Shown here piece after piece: positions 10,965 to 21,724 of a stretch of DNA of 64,000 bases; position 1 is the stretch's first letter; each line of letters opens with the position of its first letter. The DNA is from Viola odorata (lineage: Eukaryota > Streptophyta > Magnoliopsida > Malpighiales > Violaceae): the NCBI GenBank assembly GCA_963691705.1, contig OY829541.1:52162377-52226376 (forward strand), written 5' to 3'. The position numbers were made by a program, and so were the translations under genes. The notes beneath the pieces were generated by a model. The model was not told where the DNA came from. It saw only the letters and a program-made list of their open reading frames with translations, and did not search any database.

Positions 10965-12393
10965 GACATTACTAGGGGTGGGCACGAACCCGAAATTTCC
11001 GAATTCTGAAATTTCCGACCCGAAATTTTTGAATTTTGGTTCGGGTATTTCGGAATTCGGAAATTTCGGGTTCGGGTAAGGCATACCCGAAATTATTTCG
11101 GGTTCGGGTTCAGGATGATTTTGGGGAAATTCGGATACCCGAAATTTCCGAATTTCCCATGCTTTAGTTGTGTAGTTTCTAATCCTTTCACATTTCATTT
11201 GGACCAAAACAGACCCAACAAGTCAACAACACATCACACAGCCACGAAACAGTCTCATCTCACTCTCTTCTCTCTCGATCGACATCTCCTTCCTAACCTA
11301 ACCACAGTCATACGACGGCAGTCACGGCACCCATCACGGCCACAATCCAGTCATCCGACGACACCCATCACGGCCACAGTCATCCGACGGCACCCATCAC
11401 ACGGCCACAGTCCAATAACCCTAACTCCCAAAATCTCTCTCGATCGAAACCACAACCAGTCAGCCACCGATCTCCAGTCCCTAACCATAGCCACCGATTT
11501 CCAGTCCAGTAACCCTAAGTCCCTAACCCCCAAAATTAATCTCGAGTCACCTCTCGGCTATCTCGCTCAATCTCTTCCCCATTCTCCTCCGTTGTCACAA
11601 CTCACAATCGTCAAGTCTGTCATCCGATTCCAACCAATTTCAGTCAAGTCTCTTAGCCGATTCTAGCCGATTGAAGTCTGTCATCTGGGTAATAGGTAAA
11701 TCTTCCTTCTCTGTCATTGATTTTTGTTCCACGGAGTCATGTCTGTTGTTGTTTATGCTACTGGACACAAATATTTGTAGGGTATGTAGTGCTTGTGTTG
11801 TGTGTGTTGCATATTGTGTACTGTTGGTCTTTGCCTTACCATATTTTTTGTGAATATGCTACTGAAGGTTAAGAAAATATGAGACAGCAGTTCAATTTTT
11901 AGCATTAAACGTATATAAAAAGTTTAGAAATTAAATTGAGAAATGCAGTTTCCATATGCTACTGCTAGCTGTTGCAACTTGCCAATAATGAATATATATT
12001 GGACCGCAATTTGGTGGTGATTTGAGGTTTTACCATTCGTGTATATATACATTATATTGATTGAACTTTTTCCTTTCTTGTTTGGCAATCTTGATTAATG
12101 TATGTTAACTTACTGAGATCTTGACGTGCATTAGTGTAGTAATAATGCCAGGATATAGGTTAGTTGATCTATGATCTATGCCAGGATTACATACTGAAAG
12201 AACAACACATACTTGGTGTTGTCTCGTATGGAATTTGCTTGTACTTTTGTCTCATATTTTCACTTTTATTTCTATTCTTTTCATTTGAGTTCTTATTTGC
12301 CCTTATTTTATGTGGTCTGTTACCCTTGGCTTATTATGTTTATCATTCTTCTCTAATTTTGATTTTGATTTCATGTAACCTAGGTCCTAGGAG

Positions 12394-14751
12394 ATGGTTG
12401 ACCCACAACAAGCAGGAGCTGAAGCTGAAGCTGGAGTAGCTGCAGTAGCTGGAGCTGCTACGGCTATTAGTACTGTTACAGTCAAGAAAGAGAAGAAAAG
12501 GAAGCAGATGGCACTAAGATCAGTGGTGTGGCAGTAGTTTAGAAGGTCCCAAAATGCTGACGGAGAATGGAAAGGTACTTGTATTTTCTGTAATAGTGAA
12601 ATTGCATGTGATTCGACAAATGGTACAAATGGCATGAAAAATCACATGAAAAGGTGTAAAGAGGTACCCCATTCTAATGACCCTAGTCAAACTGAAATGA
12701 ACACTTATATCAATGCTGATGGCAGTAAGGCTGTGGGTGTTTGGAAGTTTGACCAAGAAGCATGCAAGAAGGCTTTGGCACTAATGATAATAGAGGATGA
12801 ACTTCCTTTTAAGTTTGTAGAGGGGGTAGGGTTTAGGAAGTTCATGTCTACGGTGCAAAATAGATTTGTAGTGCCTTCTAGGAGAACAATTAGTAGGTGT
12901 TGTTATGAGTTGTATGTTGAGAAGAAGTTGAGATTGAAAGGGTTTTTGATGTCCAATTATCAAAGGGTTTCTATTACCACTGACACTTGGACATCCATTC
13001 AAAGGATTAATTACATGGTTGTAACTGCTCACTTTATTGATAATGATTGGAATTTGCAGAAAAAAATATTGATTTTTTGTCCAATCAATAGCCATAAAGG
13101 TGATGCCATAGGAAAGACTCTTGAGAAATGTCTAGTTGATTGGGGAATCAATAAGGTATTTACAATAACAGTAGATAGTGCTAGCTCAAATGATTTAGTT
13201 GTTGCTTGGATTAGGAAGAAGATGAATCAGTGGGGTACAAATATTTGTGAGGGACAATTTCTTCATGTAAGGTGCATTGCACACATAATTAATTTGATGG
13301 TAATGTATGGGCTTACCACTGTGGGAGCATCAATCATTAGGATCAGAGAGGCAGTTCGGTATATTGGACAGTCTCCATCTAGACTGTCTAAGTTTAAGGA
13401 ATGTGCAGAAAGGGAGAATGTTGAGTCTAAAGCATTGCTGTGTTTGGATGTATGTACTAGGTGAAACTCCACCTATTTGATGTTAGAGTCTGCTTTGAAG
13501 TTTGACAGGGCCTTTGAGGCATATGAGGATGTGGATCCTTTCTACAAGATGGAGCTTGATATGAGGGAAGAAAAAAGAAAGAATAAAAAAGCGAAGAAAT
13601 CAAATGAGGATATTGATTTGGCTGATATTTTGGCATTTGATAATGAGGAATATGCAGAGGAGGATGGTGTTGAATATGTCATGGACATGGAGAGTGGATA
13701 TAGAATTGATGGTGGTGGAAGTGGTGTACCAAGAGAAGGTGATTGGGTGAATGCAAAGAGATTGTGTCAGACTTTGAAGTATTTTTATGATTTAACTTGC
13801 AGTGTGTCAGGGTCTAAATATGTTACTGCCAACGCTTATTTTGATCAAGTTTCTAATGTTGCTTCCATGTTGAGAGGTTGGGATAATGGTAATGACATAG
13901 AACTTAGGAAATTTGCAGCAAATATGCATGAGAAGTTTGACAAGTATTGGGGCAATGTGGCCAAGTTTAATACCCTTCTTTATATTGCTGCTGTTTTTTA
14001 TCCAAGAAAGAAGATGGATTATGTGGCATTTGCTCTATTAGATGTGCATGGGGACATTGTTGGGAAACAGTTGACAGATAAAGTGAAGAGGGATATCGAG
14101 AAGATATATGTTGGGTATTGGGAGTTGTATAAGAATAAAGCAGAGCAGGCTGTTGTAGCTGAAACTTCTTTGGATAGGAGAGGGTACTGTGGAAGTCAAG
14201 AAGGTTGTGTAGACATAGGTTCTGAGTTGATCAGTGCTAGAGAACAAAGGTTTAAAAAGTTCAAGGAAGCTACTGGTGGAGGCAGATTTGAAATGAAGTC
14301 AGAACTGGAATCTTACTTGAACGAGAATGCTATTGAAGGAGACAAATCATTTTCCATCTTGGACTGGTGGAAGAAGCATGCTCCAAGGTTCCCTATTCTC
14401 TCCAGGATGGCAAAAGATGTACTAGCTGTCCAAGTCTCCACAGTGGCATCTGAATCTGCGTTCAGTACCGGAGGAAGAGTCCTTGACCCGTTTAGGAGCT
14501 CTTTGACTCCGATGGTTGTGCAATCCTTAATATGTGCACAAGATTGGTTTAGATCGTCAAGAGAATCCATGACAGTTGAAGAGGACCTTGCTGAACTTGA
14601 CAAATGGGAAATTGGTAAGTTTTCTTTTATTGCAATTGAGTTCTCTCTACATATTTATTAAATGTTTACTCATACTTTATTGCTTGGAATATTTTCAGAA
14701 TTAACTCAAATGGGAGTGGAGACCACCGTTACAGAAATTTTAGGGGATTAA
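12394..14751 (+). pseudogene. hAT transposase, two nonsense mutations
   Basis: Coding exons are 12394-14614 and 14699-14751 (intron GTAAGT...TTTTCAG), 758 codons including stops. An Ala/Lys-rich start is followed by a BED zinc finger (C-x2-C near 12577 and H-x4-C near 12640). The RNase H-like core contains ITTDTWTS (codon ~194) and TVDSAS. The C-terminal hAT dimerisation region ends with STVASESAFSTGGRVLDPFR (codons ~685-705). TAG 12535-12537 sits at the BED-finger WxxF position, and TGA 13462-13464 replaces the Trp of the family motif RWNST. The frame is otherwise unbroken, so the loss is recent and each stop needs one transition. A functional copy elsewhere could still mobilise the element. 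Confidence 0.9.
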
Positions 14752-15300
14752 TGCTTGGTTGGACTTTCAAATTGGTAAGTTTTCTTTTATTGTAATTGAG
14801 TTCTCTTTACATATTTATTAAATGTTTACTCATATACTTTATTGCTTGGAATATTTTCAGAATTGGTTTAAATGGGAGTGGAGACCACCGTTGGTGCAAG
14901 TTGCTTGGCAGTAGTGGATTTACTTATTCTGAAAATATTCCATGACTGTTGTTGTATGCTGCTACTGCTGAACTTTTAATGTGTATGTTTAATTTTGATT
15001 TGGATGTTGGATGTTGGATGTTGGATTGTTGTTGTTGCTTGGCAGTAGTGGATTCTAATTTATGTCTAATTTGTATGTTGAATTGAACATAGAGTGCTGG
15101 ATGTTTGGTAATGCTTGTTGGTAGTATTGGCTACGGGATGTTTGGACCATTTGAGAGTGGATTGGATTGTTGTTGTTGCTTGGCAGTAGTGGATTCTAAT
15201 TTATGTCTAATTTGTATGTTGAATTGAACATAGAGTGCTGAATGTTTGGTAATGCTTGTTGGTAGTATTGCCTAGTGGATGTTTGGACCATTTGAGAGTG
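14613..15300 (+). repeat. Tandem duplications at the 3' end of the hAT element
   Basis: Two local duplications. The terminal intron plus the start of the last exon (14613-14731) is repeated at 14776-14893. A block of about 140 bp beginning TTGTTGTTGCTTGGCAGT is present at about 15026-15165 and 15168-15305. Both lie between the transposase and the right subterminal repeats. Confidence 0.8.
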
Positions 15301-15590
15301 GATTGGATTGTTGTTGTTAAATTTCAGCAGGTTATGAATTTGGGCAGGTTTTTGAATTCGGAAATTCGGGTATTGTATACCCGAATTTCACCCCGAATTT
15401 CTGAAATTTAAAATTCGGGAATTTCGGGTATACCCGAATTTCCGAATTTCAAATTTCGGAAATTCGGATTCGGGTAGGGAAAAATGAAATTCGGGTTTGG
15501 GATTTTTTTCCAGAAATTCAGAAACCCGATACCCGAAAATTTTAATTCGGGTATTTCCGAAATACCCGAATGCCCACCCCTAGACATTAC

Positions 15591-15789
15591 CGAGTTAGAC
15601 ATTTCAAGTGTGGTGTTCATAATTTCATGCGGATAGTTGTCGACCCAAAGGAAGATGACTATTTGGCAGAAATTATAAACACGATAGTGATGAATTTCAA
15701 GACCTATAGCTATTAAGAGATTTATGCGATTGTTTGATCGGCCCAAAGGAAGATTAAATAATTGGCAAAATCAAGCTATACGATTCACA
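15591..15789 (+). other. Copia leader segment
   Basis: About 200 bp between the hAT and Tat elements. It includes two related copies of CCCAAAGGAAGAT followed by TTGGCA (15651 and 15743). No gene. Confidence 0.55.
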
Positions 15790-15794
15790 CTATG

Positions 15795-16324
15795 TGATAA
15801 GATCCGAGATCTCTTCTGGTCGGAAACGGCTGCTGCAGCTAGTCGGATGGGAAGCGATCGGCGTCGGAGGTACCTGCAAAGCGCCGGAGGGGGACTCCGG
15901 CGTAGACACTCCGATGCTTAAGTCAGTTCGAGTTTTCAGAATGGTAGAGGTTCTCCAAGATGATCTCGATCTTACCTTCTGTTTGGAATTCGTGGGGGTA
16001 TTTATAGGCTTAAGATGGCGATACCTAACAGCGATAGGGGTAGGCAACGTTTGTAACCATCGCTTCGGGCGATATCAGTTCCGTCATTGGGGCGATAATC
16101 ATGTAGGGTCTATCGGGAGCGATATCCTCCTTGGTCCCCTAGGATGGGATGACGCCGTGCGCATAAAGGTGCGTGAGATCCCCCCCCCCGCTGAAGTCGA
16201 CCATCCTAGGAAATTTCCACTGGCCCAGGCGATAGGTTGGCATTTCAGGGAAGCGTATTGAAACTTGTCCGGGATTGATGCCGTAGCCCCAATGTTGCCG
16301 TCAGGAGCATTCCAATTGTTATCA
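15795..16324 (-). repeat. Left (3') LTR of the Tat element
   Basis: 530 bp, nearly identical to 31151-31678. The 155-aa and 85-aa ORFs in it occur in both LTRs and are shadows. Confidence 0.95.
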
Positions 16325-17030
16325 TAAGCCCAACTGAAAACTAGCCCGAGTGTTCACCAAGGGCTATCCACGTCTGATATCTTAGAATAGGGATTTGCTC
16401 GGTCATGAGGCGATATTAATCTTCTTGGCCTCTCGATAGGGCTTATGAAGTCTCCACTTCGTTCAAGTCATAGAAGGACCGTTGTTGGGTTACGTGCGGC
16501 ATCATTACGGATATTCAACCAGGTCGTGCCCTAGGCTGGCATATATTCGGGGCTATCGTCCTTTCGAGTGTACTGCAAAGACACAGAGGAGATAGATACT
16601 TATACAGAGGTTAGCAAACCTTATACTTACAGAGGTCTGAGGTCACACGAGCCCCGATTTATTCTTTACGCCCGAGAGAGTAGCGGTATCAACGCGGCTT
16701 TACGCCATCAGCTACCTTATGGTTATCGCGGTTTCATACCACCAGACGCCTGTGATGCCAACGCGGTTTTACGCATCTAGGGCCACCGGTGACATCAACG
16801 CGGCCTTATACTGTGGATACCGGTAACCTTATGGTTTTAGCGTCAGGGCTACTAGTGACATCGTGTCTTTCGGCGTTTTTTCAGACTCTGCCTCGTACTC
16901 CTTCCAGTATCTATATCGCGACCGTTACCCCTTTCTTCCGTTCTAGGCTTATCAGTCCTTGAGGATATCGGGACGGCTCGTCTTTTGAGGACCTCAATTT
17001 CTTTTTCCAAGGCCTCCCTTCAGTGGAGCC
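16325..17030 (+). other. Non-coding Tat region before the first antisense gene
   Basis: No gene is visible. There are repeated phrases of the type ATCAACGCGG(C/T)TTTACG (about 16687, 16757, 16795) mixed with CTTATGGTTATCGCGG. The string AGCCCAACTGAAAA next to the LTR (minus strand: TTTTCAGTTGGGCT, a weak polypurine tract) recurs at 17624. Confidence 0.5.
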
Positions 17031-17037
17031 TATAAAT
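17031..17037 (+). promoter_or_regulatory. TATA box of antisense gene 1
   Basis: TATAAAT in a C/T-rich context lies 50 bp upstream of ATG 17087, with a short C/T-rich leader between them. Confidence 0.5.
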
Positions 17038-17086
17038 CGGAGAACTTTCTCCATCCACGTTCTCCTCATCTCTATCAGTCAGCATC

Positions 17087-17464
17087 ATGGATCATTTGAC
17101 CAAGAATTTTCTTCTCTCCAAGGGTCATTCACTCAGGAACCTCAACGACGGTGACGTCGGTTTCCTGGAGAACATGCTGGTCAAGACTTCTGAGGATATT
17201 CTGGAGCTGCAGGGGATGCTGACTCCGCTCTATTCCCGGCTGGGAGCCATCTCTCTGGAGGACTTCAGTCCTTTGGAGAGTGTTTCAAAGCTGTCTGCCT
17301 CCATCTCTCGGATTCAAGTGGTGATCGCTATGCTGCAGCAGCGTAAGGACATGTTGGGGTGCTGCCTGAAGGGTATGAGGGCCACTTCCCATGATCTTGT
17401 CCTGGTCATGGATTCCTTGAGGGACCTTCCTGAGGTGCCCGAGGATGCTGGTTCTGACGCCTGA
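17087..17464 (+). CDS. Tat antisense gene 1: 125-aa helical protein, unknown
   Basis: A single-exon ORF with its own TATA box and an AATAAATAAA polyadenylation-like string at 17538. The product is hydrophilic and predicted helical, with heptad-like Leu spacing (LELQGMLTPLYSRLG, then IAMLQQRKDMLG). It has no recognisable domain, signal or membrane segment. It lies antisense to gag-pol. A 120-codon ORF at 58546-58908 has the same length, gene layout and C-terminal LPxxPxD ending, so the two may be distant relatives. I cannot name a function. Confidence 0.6.
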   Translation: MDHLTKNFLLSKGHSLRNLNDGDVGFLENMLVKTSEDILELQGMLTPLYSRLGAISLEDFSPLESVSKLSASISRIQVVIAMLQQRKDMLGCCLKGMRATSHDLVLVMDSLRDLPEVPEDAGSDA

Positions 17465-17855
17465 TAACGGTGGCTCCCTTTGGGCCTTTTTCTTTTCCTT
17501 TTGCCTTGTAAATGTATCTTTCGGCCGGTAGGCCATAATAAATAAATCGTTTCAATCATTCCGCCTTGTAACTGTTCTTCTTCTTTACTGCGCTCTTTGT
17601 CATTTTCCAAGGAATATTCTTAGCCCAACTGAAAATAGTCTTGCCATTGGGCGGTTTTTCTGTTGATCGTTCTGCCTTAACTCCGCGCCGTCCTCATTAT
17701 AACAACTGATCGGCAGATATTAGCATTATTCTTGATTTGCGCGAGATTTCAACAGGCATGACTGCAAATCTACATTTGCACTTCAGACTGTACATGTGCC
17801 AATCTTCAAGAGTCGGGTTGGAGGATCGAAGAGTCTCTTTTCTTCTTTTCCCGGC

Positions 17856-17862
17856 TATTTAA
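17856..17862 (+). promoter_or_regulatory. TATA-like box of antisense gene 2
   Basis: TATTTAA lies 76 bp upstream of ATG 17938. Confidence 0.4.
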
Positions 17863-17937
17863 TGAGGCTTTTCCTCCTTCATTCTTATCCATTTCTTTCT
17901 CCTTCATTTTCTTCGTTATAGATCCTCTGCGAGTCTC

Positions 17938-18396
17938 ATGGTTGATTCTTATTTGCTAGGTACGGCTTCGGGGAATTCACCGCCAACTCCTCCGACTACC
18001 CCTGACACAGATAATCCTCCCCCATCGCCTCCTTGGAGGCCGGTTGTCCGCCGGCGAGGTCGCAAGAGGCGGAGGAAGGAAGTCGAACAACGAAGGAAGG
18101 AGGCTGCCAAGGCCTCTAAGTCATTTTTCGACTCTCTGGCTTCTCTGGCTATGGAGGAGAAAAACTCGTTTCCTCCTTTGAGTGATTCGCCTCCGTGGGT
18201 TCCTTCTGCTGGTTCAGCCGTTGATGCAGTATCGCCAAGCGTTAAGGAGAAAACAACCGGGTCGACTACTGCCGCTAGAAAGAGGGTCGGTGAGTCTTCT
18301 CCCCCTGCTGTTGTGGATTCACCATTCTGGGGTGGCGATGACGAAGAGGACGTAGTCTATTGCTACGGCATTACTTGGTCCGACGGTGAAGAGTAG
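17938..18396 (+). CDS. Tat antisense gene 2: 152-aa basic/acidic protein, unknown
   Basis: A single-exon ORF. The order is a Pro/Thr-rich N-terminus (PPTPPTTPDTDNPPP), a strongly basic segment (VVRRRGRKRRRKEVEQRRKE, codons ~37-60) that could act as a nuclear-localisation or nucleic-acid-binding patch, a Ser/Pro linker, and an acidic aromatic tail (GGDDEEDVVYCYG). It is flanked by a TATA-like box and an AT-rich ATAATAATGAATGA 3' end. It matches no family I know, and its coding status rests on composition and on its place between two similar antisense genes. Confidence 0.5.
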   Translation: MVDSYLLGTASGNSPPTPPTTPDTDNPPPSPPWRPVVRRRGRKRRRKEVEQRRKEAAKASKSFFDSLASLAMEEKNSFPPLSDSPPWVPSAGSAVDAVSPSVKEKTTGSTTAARKRVGESSPPAVVDSPFWGGDDEEDVVYCYGITWSDGEE

Positions 18397-18666
18397 GGCC
18401 TAACCCTTCTTTTTGTAGATGCCGTATGGCCTTCCTCATAATAATGAATGATGGTTTTACTTCCTTTTCGCTTCTCATCGCTTACTTATTGTTTCTTTCT
18501 GAGCGTTCCGGGTTATCGCGGAAGCGTCCCTTTCGCTACGGGTAACTGCCTTCAACTTCTAATCGGTAACTGTCTTCTTTCAGAAGGCACAAATGACTAT
18601 CCACGTGTCTTTTTCTGTTCTGTACGTGTTTCATTTTTACAGGCTGTCTCTTCTTTAGGCTTTCCT

Positions 18667-18673
18667 TTATAAG
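18667..18673 (+). promoter_or_regulatory. TATA-like box of antisense gene 3
   Basis: TTATAAG lies about 190 bp upstream of ATG 18863, just before a C/T-rich leader. Confidence 0.4.
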
Positions 18674-18862
18674 GAAATCATCTCTCTCTTTTACTGCTTT
18701 TGCTAATATTTTGAGTTTTTACACATTTTCTCTCTCTTCTGCACTTCTTTTCTACGAGAGGTTTTACCGCAACCGCTCACTGGTGCCGGCGACCGGCTCA
18801 CTGGCTTTTTGCTCCAGGTATTTACTCCTTCTACCGCCGTAGATTTACTTTCCCTGTCCCTT

Positions 18863-21106
18863 ATGTCTTCAACTGTTGAAAACCCCATAGATCCCGAAGC
18901 TAGGAGAACTCGCAGCATATTCAATTGTAATGAGGTTTTGAGGGTTGAATTAGAGGAGAGTGGTATTACTTTTCCCACGGGCTATCGCCCTTTTGTCTCT
19001 TTGAAGGACACTCGGCTGCCTGACGCCATGTGGGGAACATTCCGGTTAGTTTATTTCAAGATGTTTACTTACGGATTCCGTTTCCCACTCCATACTTCTC
19101 TGTTGAAACTGCTAGATCATTATGACCTTAATCCCGTCCAGATTACTCCACCCTCTTGGTGTGGTATTTACGCTTTCCTTCGTTCGTGCGAGATGAAGCG
19201 TATATTTGCTCCATCGCTTGATCTATTCCGCACGTTCTTTGTCTTGAGTTGTCGCAACTGCCTGGTAGATATTACCCCCAGATGGGATGATGTCATTGTG
19301 CAACTGTTCTGGCGGAACTTTCAAGGTTTTGAGGAACACGTAGGTGACTGGAAGTCTGGCTTTTTCACCCTCCGTTTGCCGTCACGACTCTGGCGCGGGG
19401 GTTTCAATCGAAAAATCAATAGTGGCGTTTGGAAAAGACCGGACGCGCTGTCAAGCCAGGATGTTTCCAACGTTAGCGCCTTGTTAGAAATAGAAGGGTC
19501 TTTCCGTATCCGGGAGTTTGCTCGGTTCAGGCCCTTGTCAGAGTGCGTTGTGGGTGAGTTCCCTTTTTTCTTCTTTATCGCTTCAATCTTCTTAATTTGC
19601 TAATATGTTTTGTTGGCAGGTAACGCTGAGAGTAGTTCTTCTGGGGAAAGTGACGCCCCTTTGAACGTAACACCTCTCCAGTCGCTGCCTCCTTCTCCTT
19701 CGCCTGAAAATTCCCGCCGCCCACCCATTCCGCCTGGAAGGGAAGGGACTAAAACCGTCACAACTCGCAGAGCCTCCACTCGACCTTCTTGTTTCCTTGA
19801 AAATTGGCTTTCGTCCCGTGGCAAGAGGGTAGCTCAAGGCGATCCTGTGTTTGAGAAAATCGACAGCGATAGCGAGAGCATGGACACTGATCCTGAATTA
19901 CGTCATGCTACTATTGCCCAAAGGATGAAACTTAGGTCGAGGAGGAATGATGACACGGCGGAATCGGCTGAGGACGATAGCGAAGAAATTGCAGAAGAGA
20001 CGGAGCGTCTCGTAAAGAAGGTTCGCACAGAGAAAACTAACCCCCCAGTTCCCCCTTTGAAGGGAGTTAACGCGGTCTCCCCCGAGAATATTAACGCTTC
20101 TCATGCCGCGAGTACTTCGCAAGTGGTGAAAAATATCAAAGCTATCAGGGTGCCTTCCGCCGTTTCTATCGAAAACAATGAGACCTCGGCAGCCGCGACC
20201 TCTCCTTTGTCGTCGGGCCATCCTGCTTCCCCGATAGGTTCTTTTATCCCAGAGGCAACCCTACCGGTTTCGAATTTAAGCGTTCCTCCTGAATTTCTCC
20301 CACGGAAGCCTCATCTTTTGTTTCTGTCTTCAATTTCGGGCGTTGGTGATTGCGCAAAAAGTTGTTCCCCTCCTTATATCGCCAACCTTTCTCCTCAGAG
20401 GTCCCAGGGCCCCACTGGATATCAGCTGGATTTGTCCTCTTTCGGCACTGACGGGCTTCGTGCCTTAGGAATATCGGATCCATTATCGCGAGAAGAGCCC
20501 GTGGGTCCCATAGTGGGACAGATGTTTACTTCTTCCAAAGACAGGGAAGAGTTTTTACAGCATGCTCCCGAGACACGACAGTCACACCTCATGAACGACA
20601 TGCTGGCTAGCTTTCGGAAATTTCATTATTTTCTTGAAGACCAGCGTAACAAAACTCGACCCTCTTCGGATTTGCAGGAACAATTAGACGCGGCCTTGGC
20701 GAAGGCGAAGGAGCTATCGCAGTTGCAAGAATGAACTCGGGCGGAGTTGGAGGATTGTCGCGCTGAACTTTCTCGGGAGAAGTCGAAGGGGAAAGTGAGA
20801 GCAGAGCTAATGGAGGCGGAACTGGTGGTAGCTGATAAAAAGAACGTCTTCCTCCGTGAAGAGTTGTCATCTCGTGATGCCGATTTGGCCAAAGTTCCTT
20901 TGAGGATAGCCTGGTGGAAGAATAAGACCATCGAGGTTTGTATCGCAGGATTTATGGATCTCCATATCCGAGGCGCCGTCGATTCATCCATGCTGGCCGA
21001 TTACGCTTCCCAAAAAATTAAAGATCTTAGTGAAGGCGAAAGGGGTTTTCCTTCTTCTGGGGAAAAGCAAGGGAATGATGACGGCGAGGCATGCGATGAC
21101 TCTTAA
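18863..21106 (+). pseudogene. Tat antisense gene 3: gypsy-type transposase-28-like, one stop
   Basis: Exons 18863-19553 and 19620-21106 (66-bp intron GTGAGT...TTGGCAG) give about 726 codons. The N-terminal domain (codons ~20-230) resembles the plant putative gypsy-type transposon domain (PF04195-like): FTYGFRFP, SWCGIYAFLRSC, PRWDD, WRGGFN. A Ser/Pro/acidic linker follows, then a C-terminal part with FRKFHYFLEDQ and a coiled-coil-like stretch. TGA 20732-20734 breaks the frame, which continues in phase to TAA 21104-21106; a CGA-to-TGA change explains it. ATG 18863 is the first ATG in this frame; the open frame upstream of it has none. It is a paralogue of 21725-24091, sharing intron position and domain order. 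The transposase label is historical; no catalytic triad is evident. Confidence 0.75.
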
Positions 21107-21554
21107 TTGATCCATTGAAGAACATTGCTATTTGTTTCCATGTCTTGTAATAACGTCCTATCTCGCGGCGATATCGGTACCTTGCTCTTCGGGCGATGTC
21201 TTATTTTATTTCGCTCTCTTGTACTGTCTTGAGAACTGTTCTTTTATTCAACGCCGATTTGCATCATTTCCTTTCTTGTGATATCGCTTTTGCTTTTTAT
21301 CAAAAAGTCACATCTACTTTCAGAGCATTTAATGCTCGCGACCCTTCCGTCGGTGCGCGGGAAAAGTCATGATGGTGCAGACACACGTGTTCGTTTCTTC
21401 TGCCGCTTTTATCTTAGCGTGTTTAGAAATTTTAACAAGATCGAAGCGTTTGTCGCGCTTCTTCTAGAGTCGTACTCATTGCTTGAGTCTTATCCCTCAT
21501 GCCGCTTCGACACAACGACTGCAGCATCCGTCGTTTCCTTTTAATTACTAGGGT

Positions 21555-21560
21555 TATAAA
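21555..21560 (+). promoter_or_regulatory. TATA box of antisense gene 4
   Basis: TATAAA inside GGGTTATAAACCC lies 165 bp upstream of ATG 21725, followed by a C/T-rich leader. Confidence 0.5.
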
Positions 21561-21724
21561 CCCTCTTTATTTCTTCCCTTTTCTTTTTCACTCCCCTTTT
21601 TCATATTATCTCTCGGCCGTCTTGCCCTTCTCACCTCCATTCAAGGCTTTCGAAGTTCTTTCCTTTCAAAGGTATTTCCCTTCTTTTCCCTCGTCTTCTT
21701 CATTTCTATTTCCTTAGTCCTGCC

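Larger units (their letters stand above)
10973..15582 (+). mobile_element. hAT transposon, full-length (4.6 kb)
   Basis: The element begins TAGGGGTGGGCA and ends TGCCCACCCCTA, with the 8-bp target duplication GACATTAC at 10965-10972 and 15583-15590. Both ends carry clusters of CCCGAAATTTCC/TTCGGGTAT words (10985-11160 and 15345-15570), likely transposase-binding subterminal repeats. A minisatellite of CCCATCACGGCCACAGTC-type units lies at 11300-11415. The transposase gene is at 12394-14751 and carries two stops. Confidence 0.93.

Noticed and set aside
15790..16261. 155-codon (+) and 85-codon (-) ORFs, repeated at 31134-31548
   Set aside because: They lie inside the Tat LTRs and occur in both copies; chance frames in GC-richer repeat DNA.
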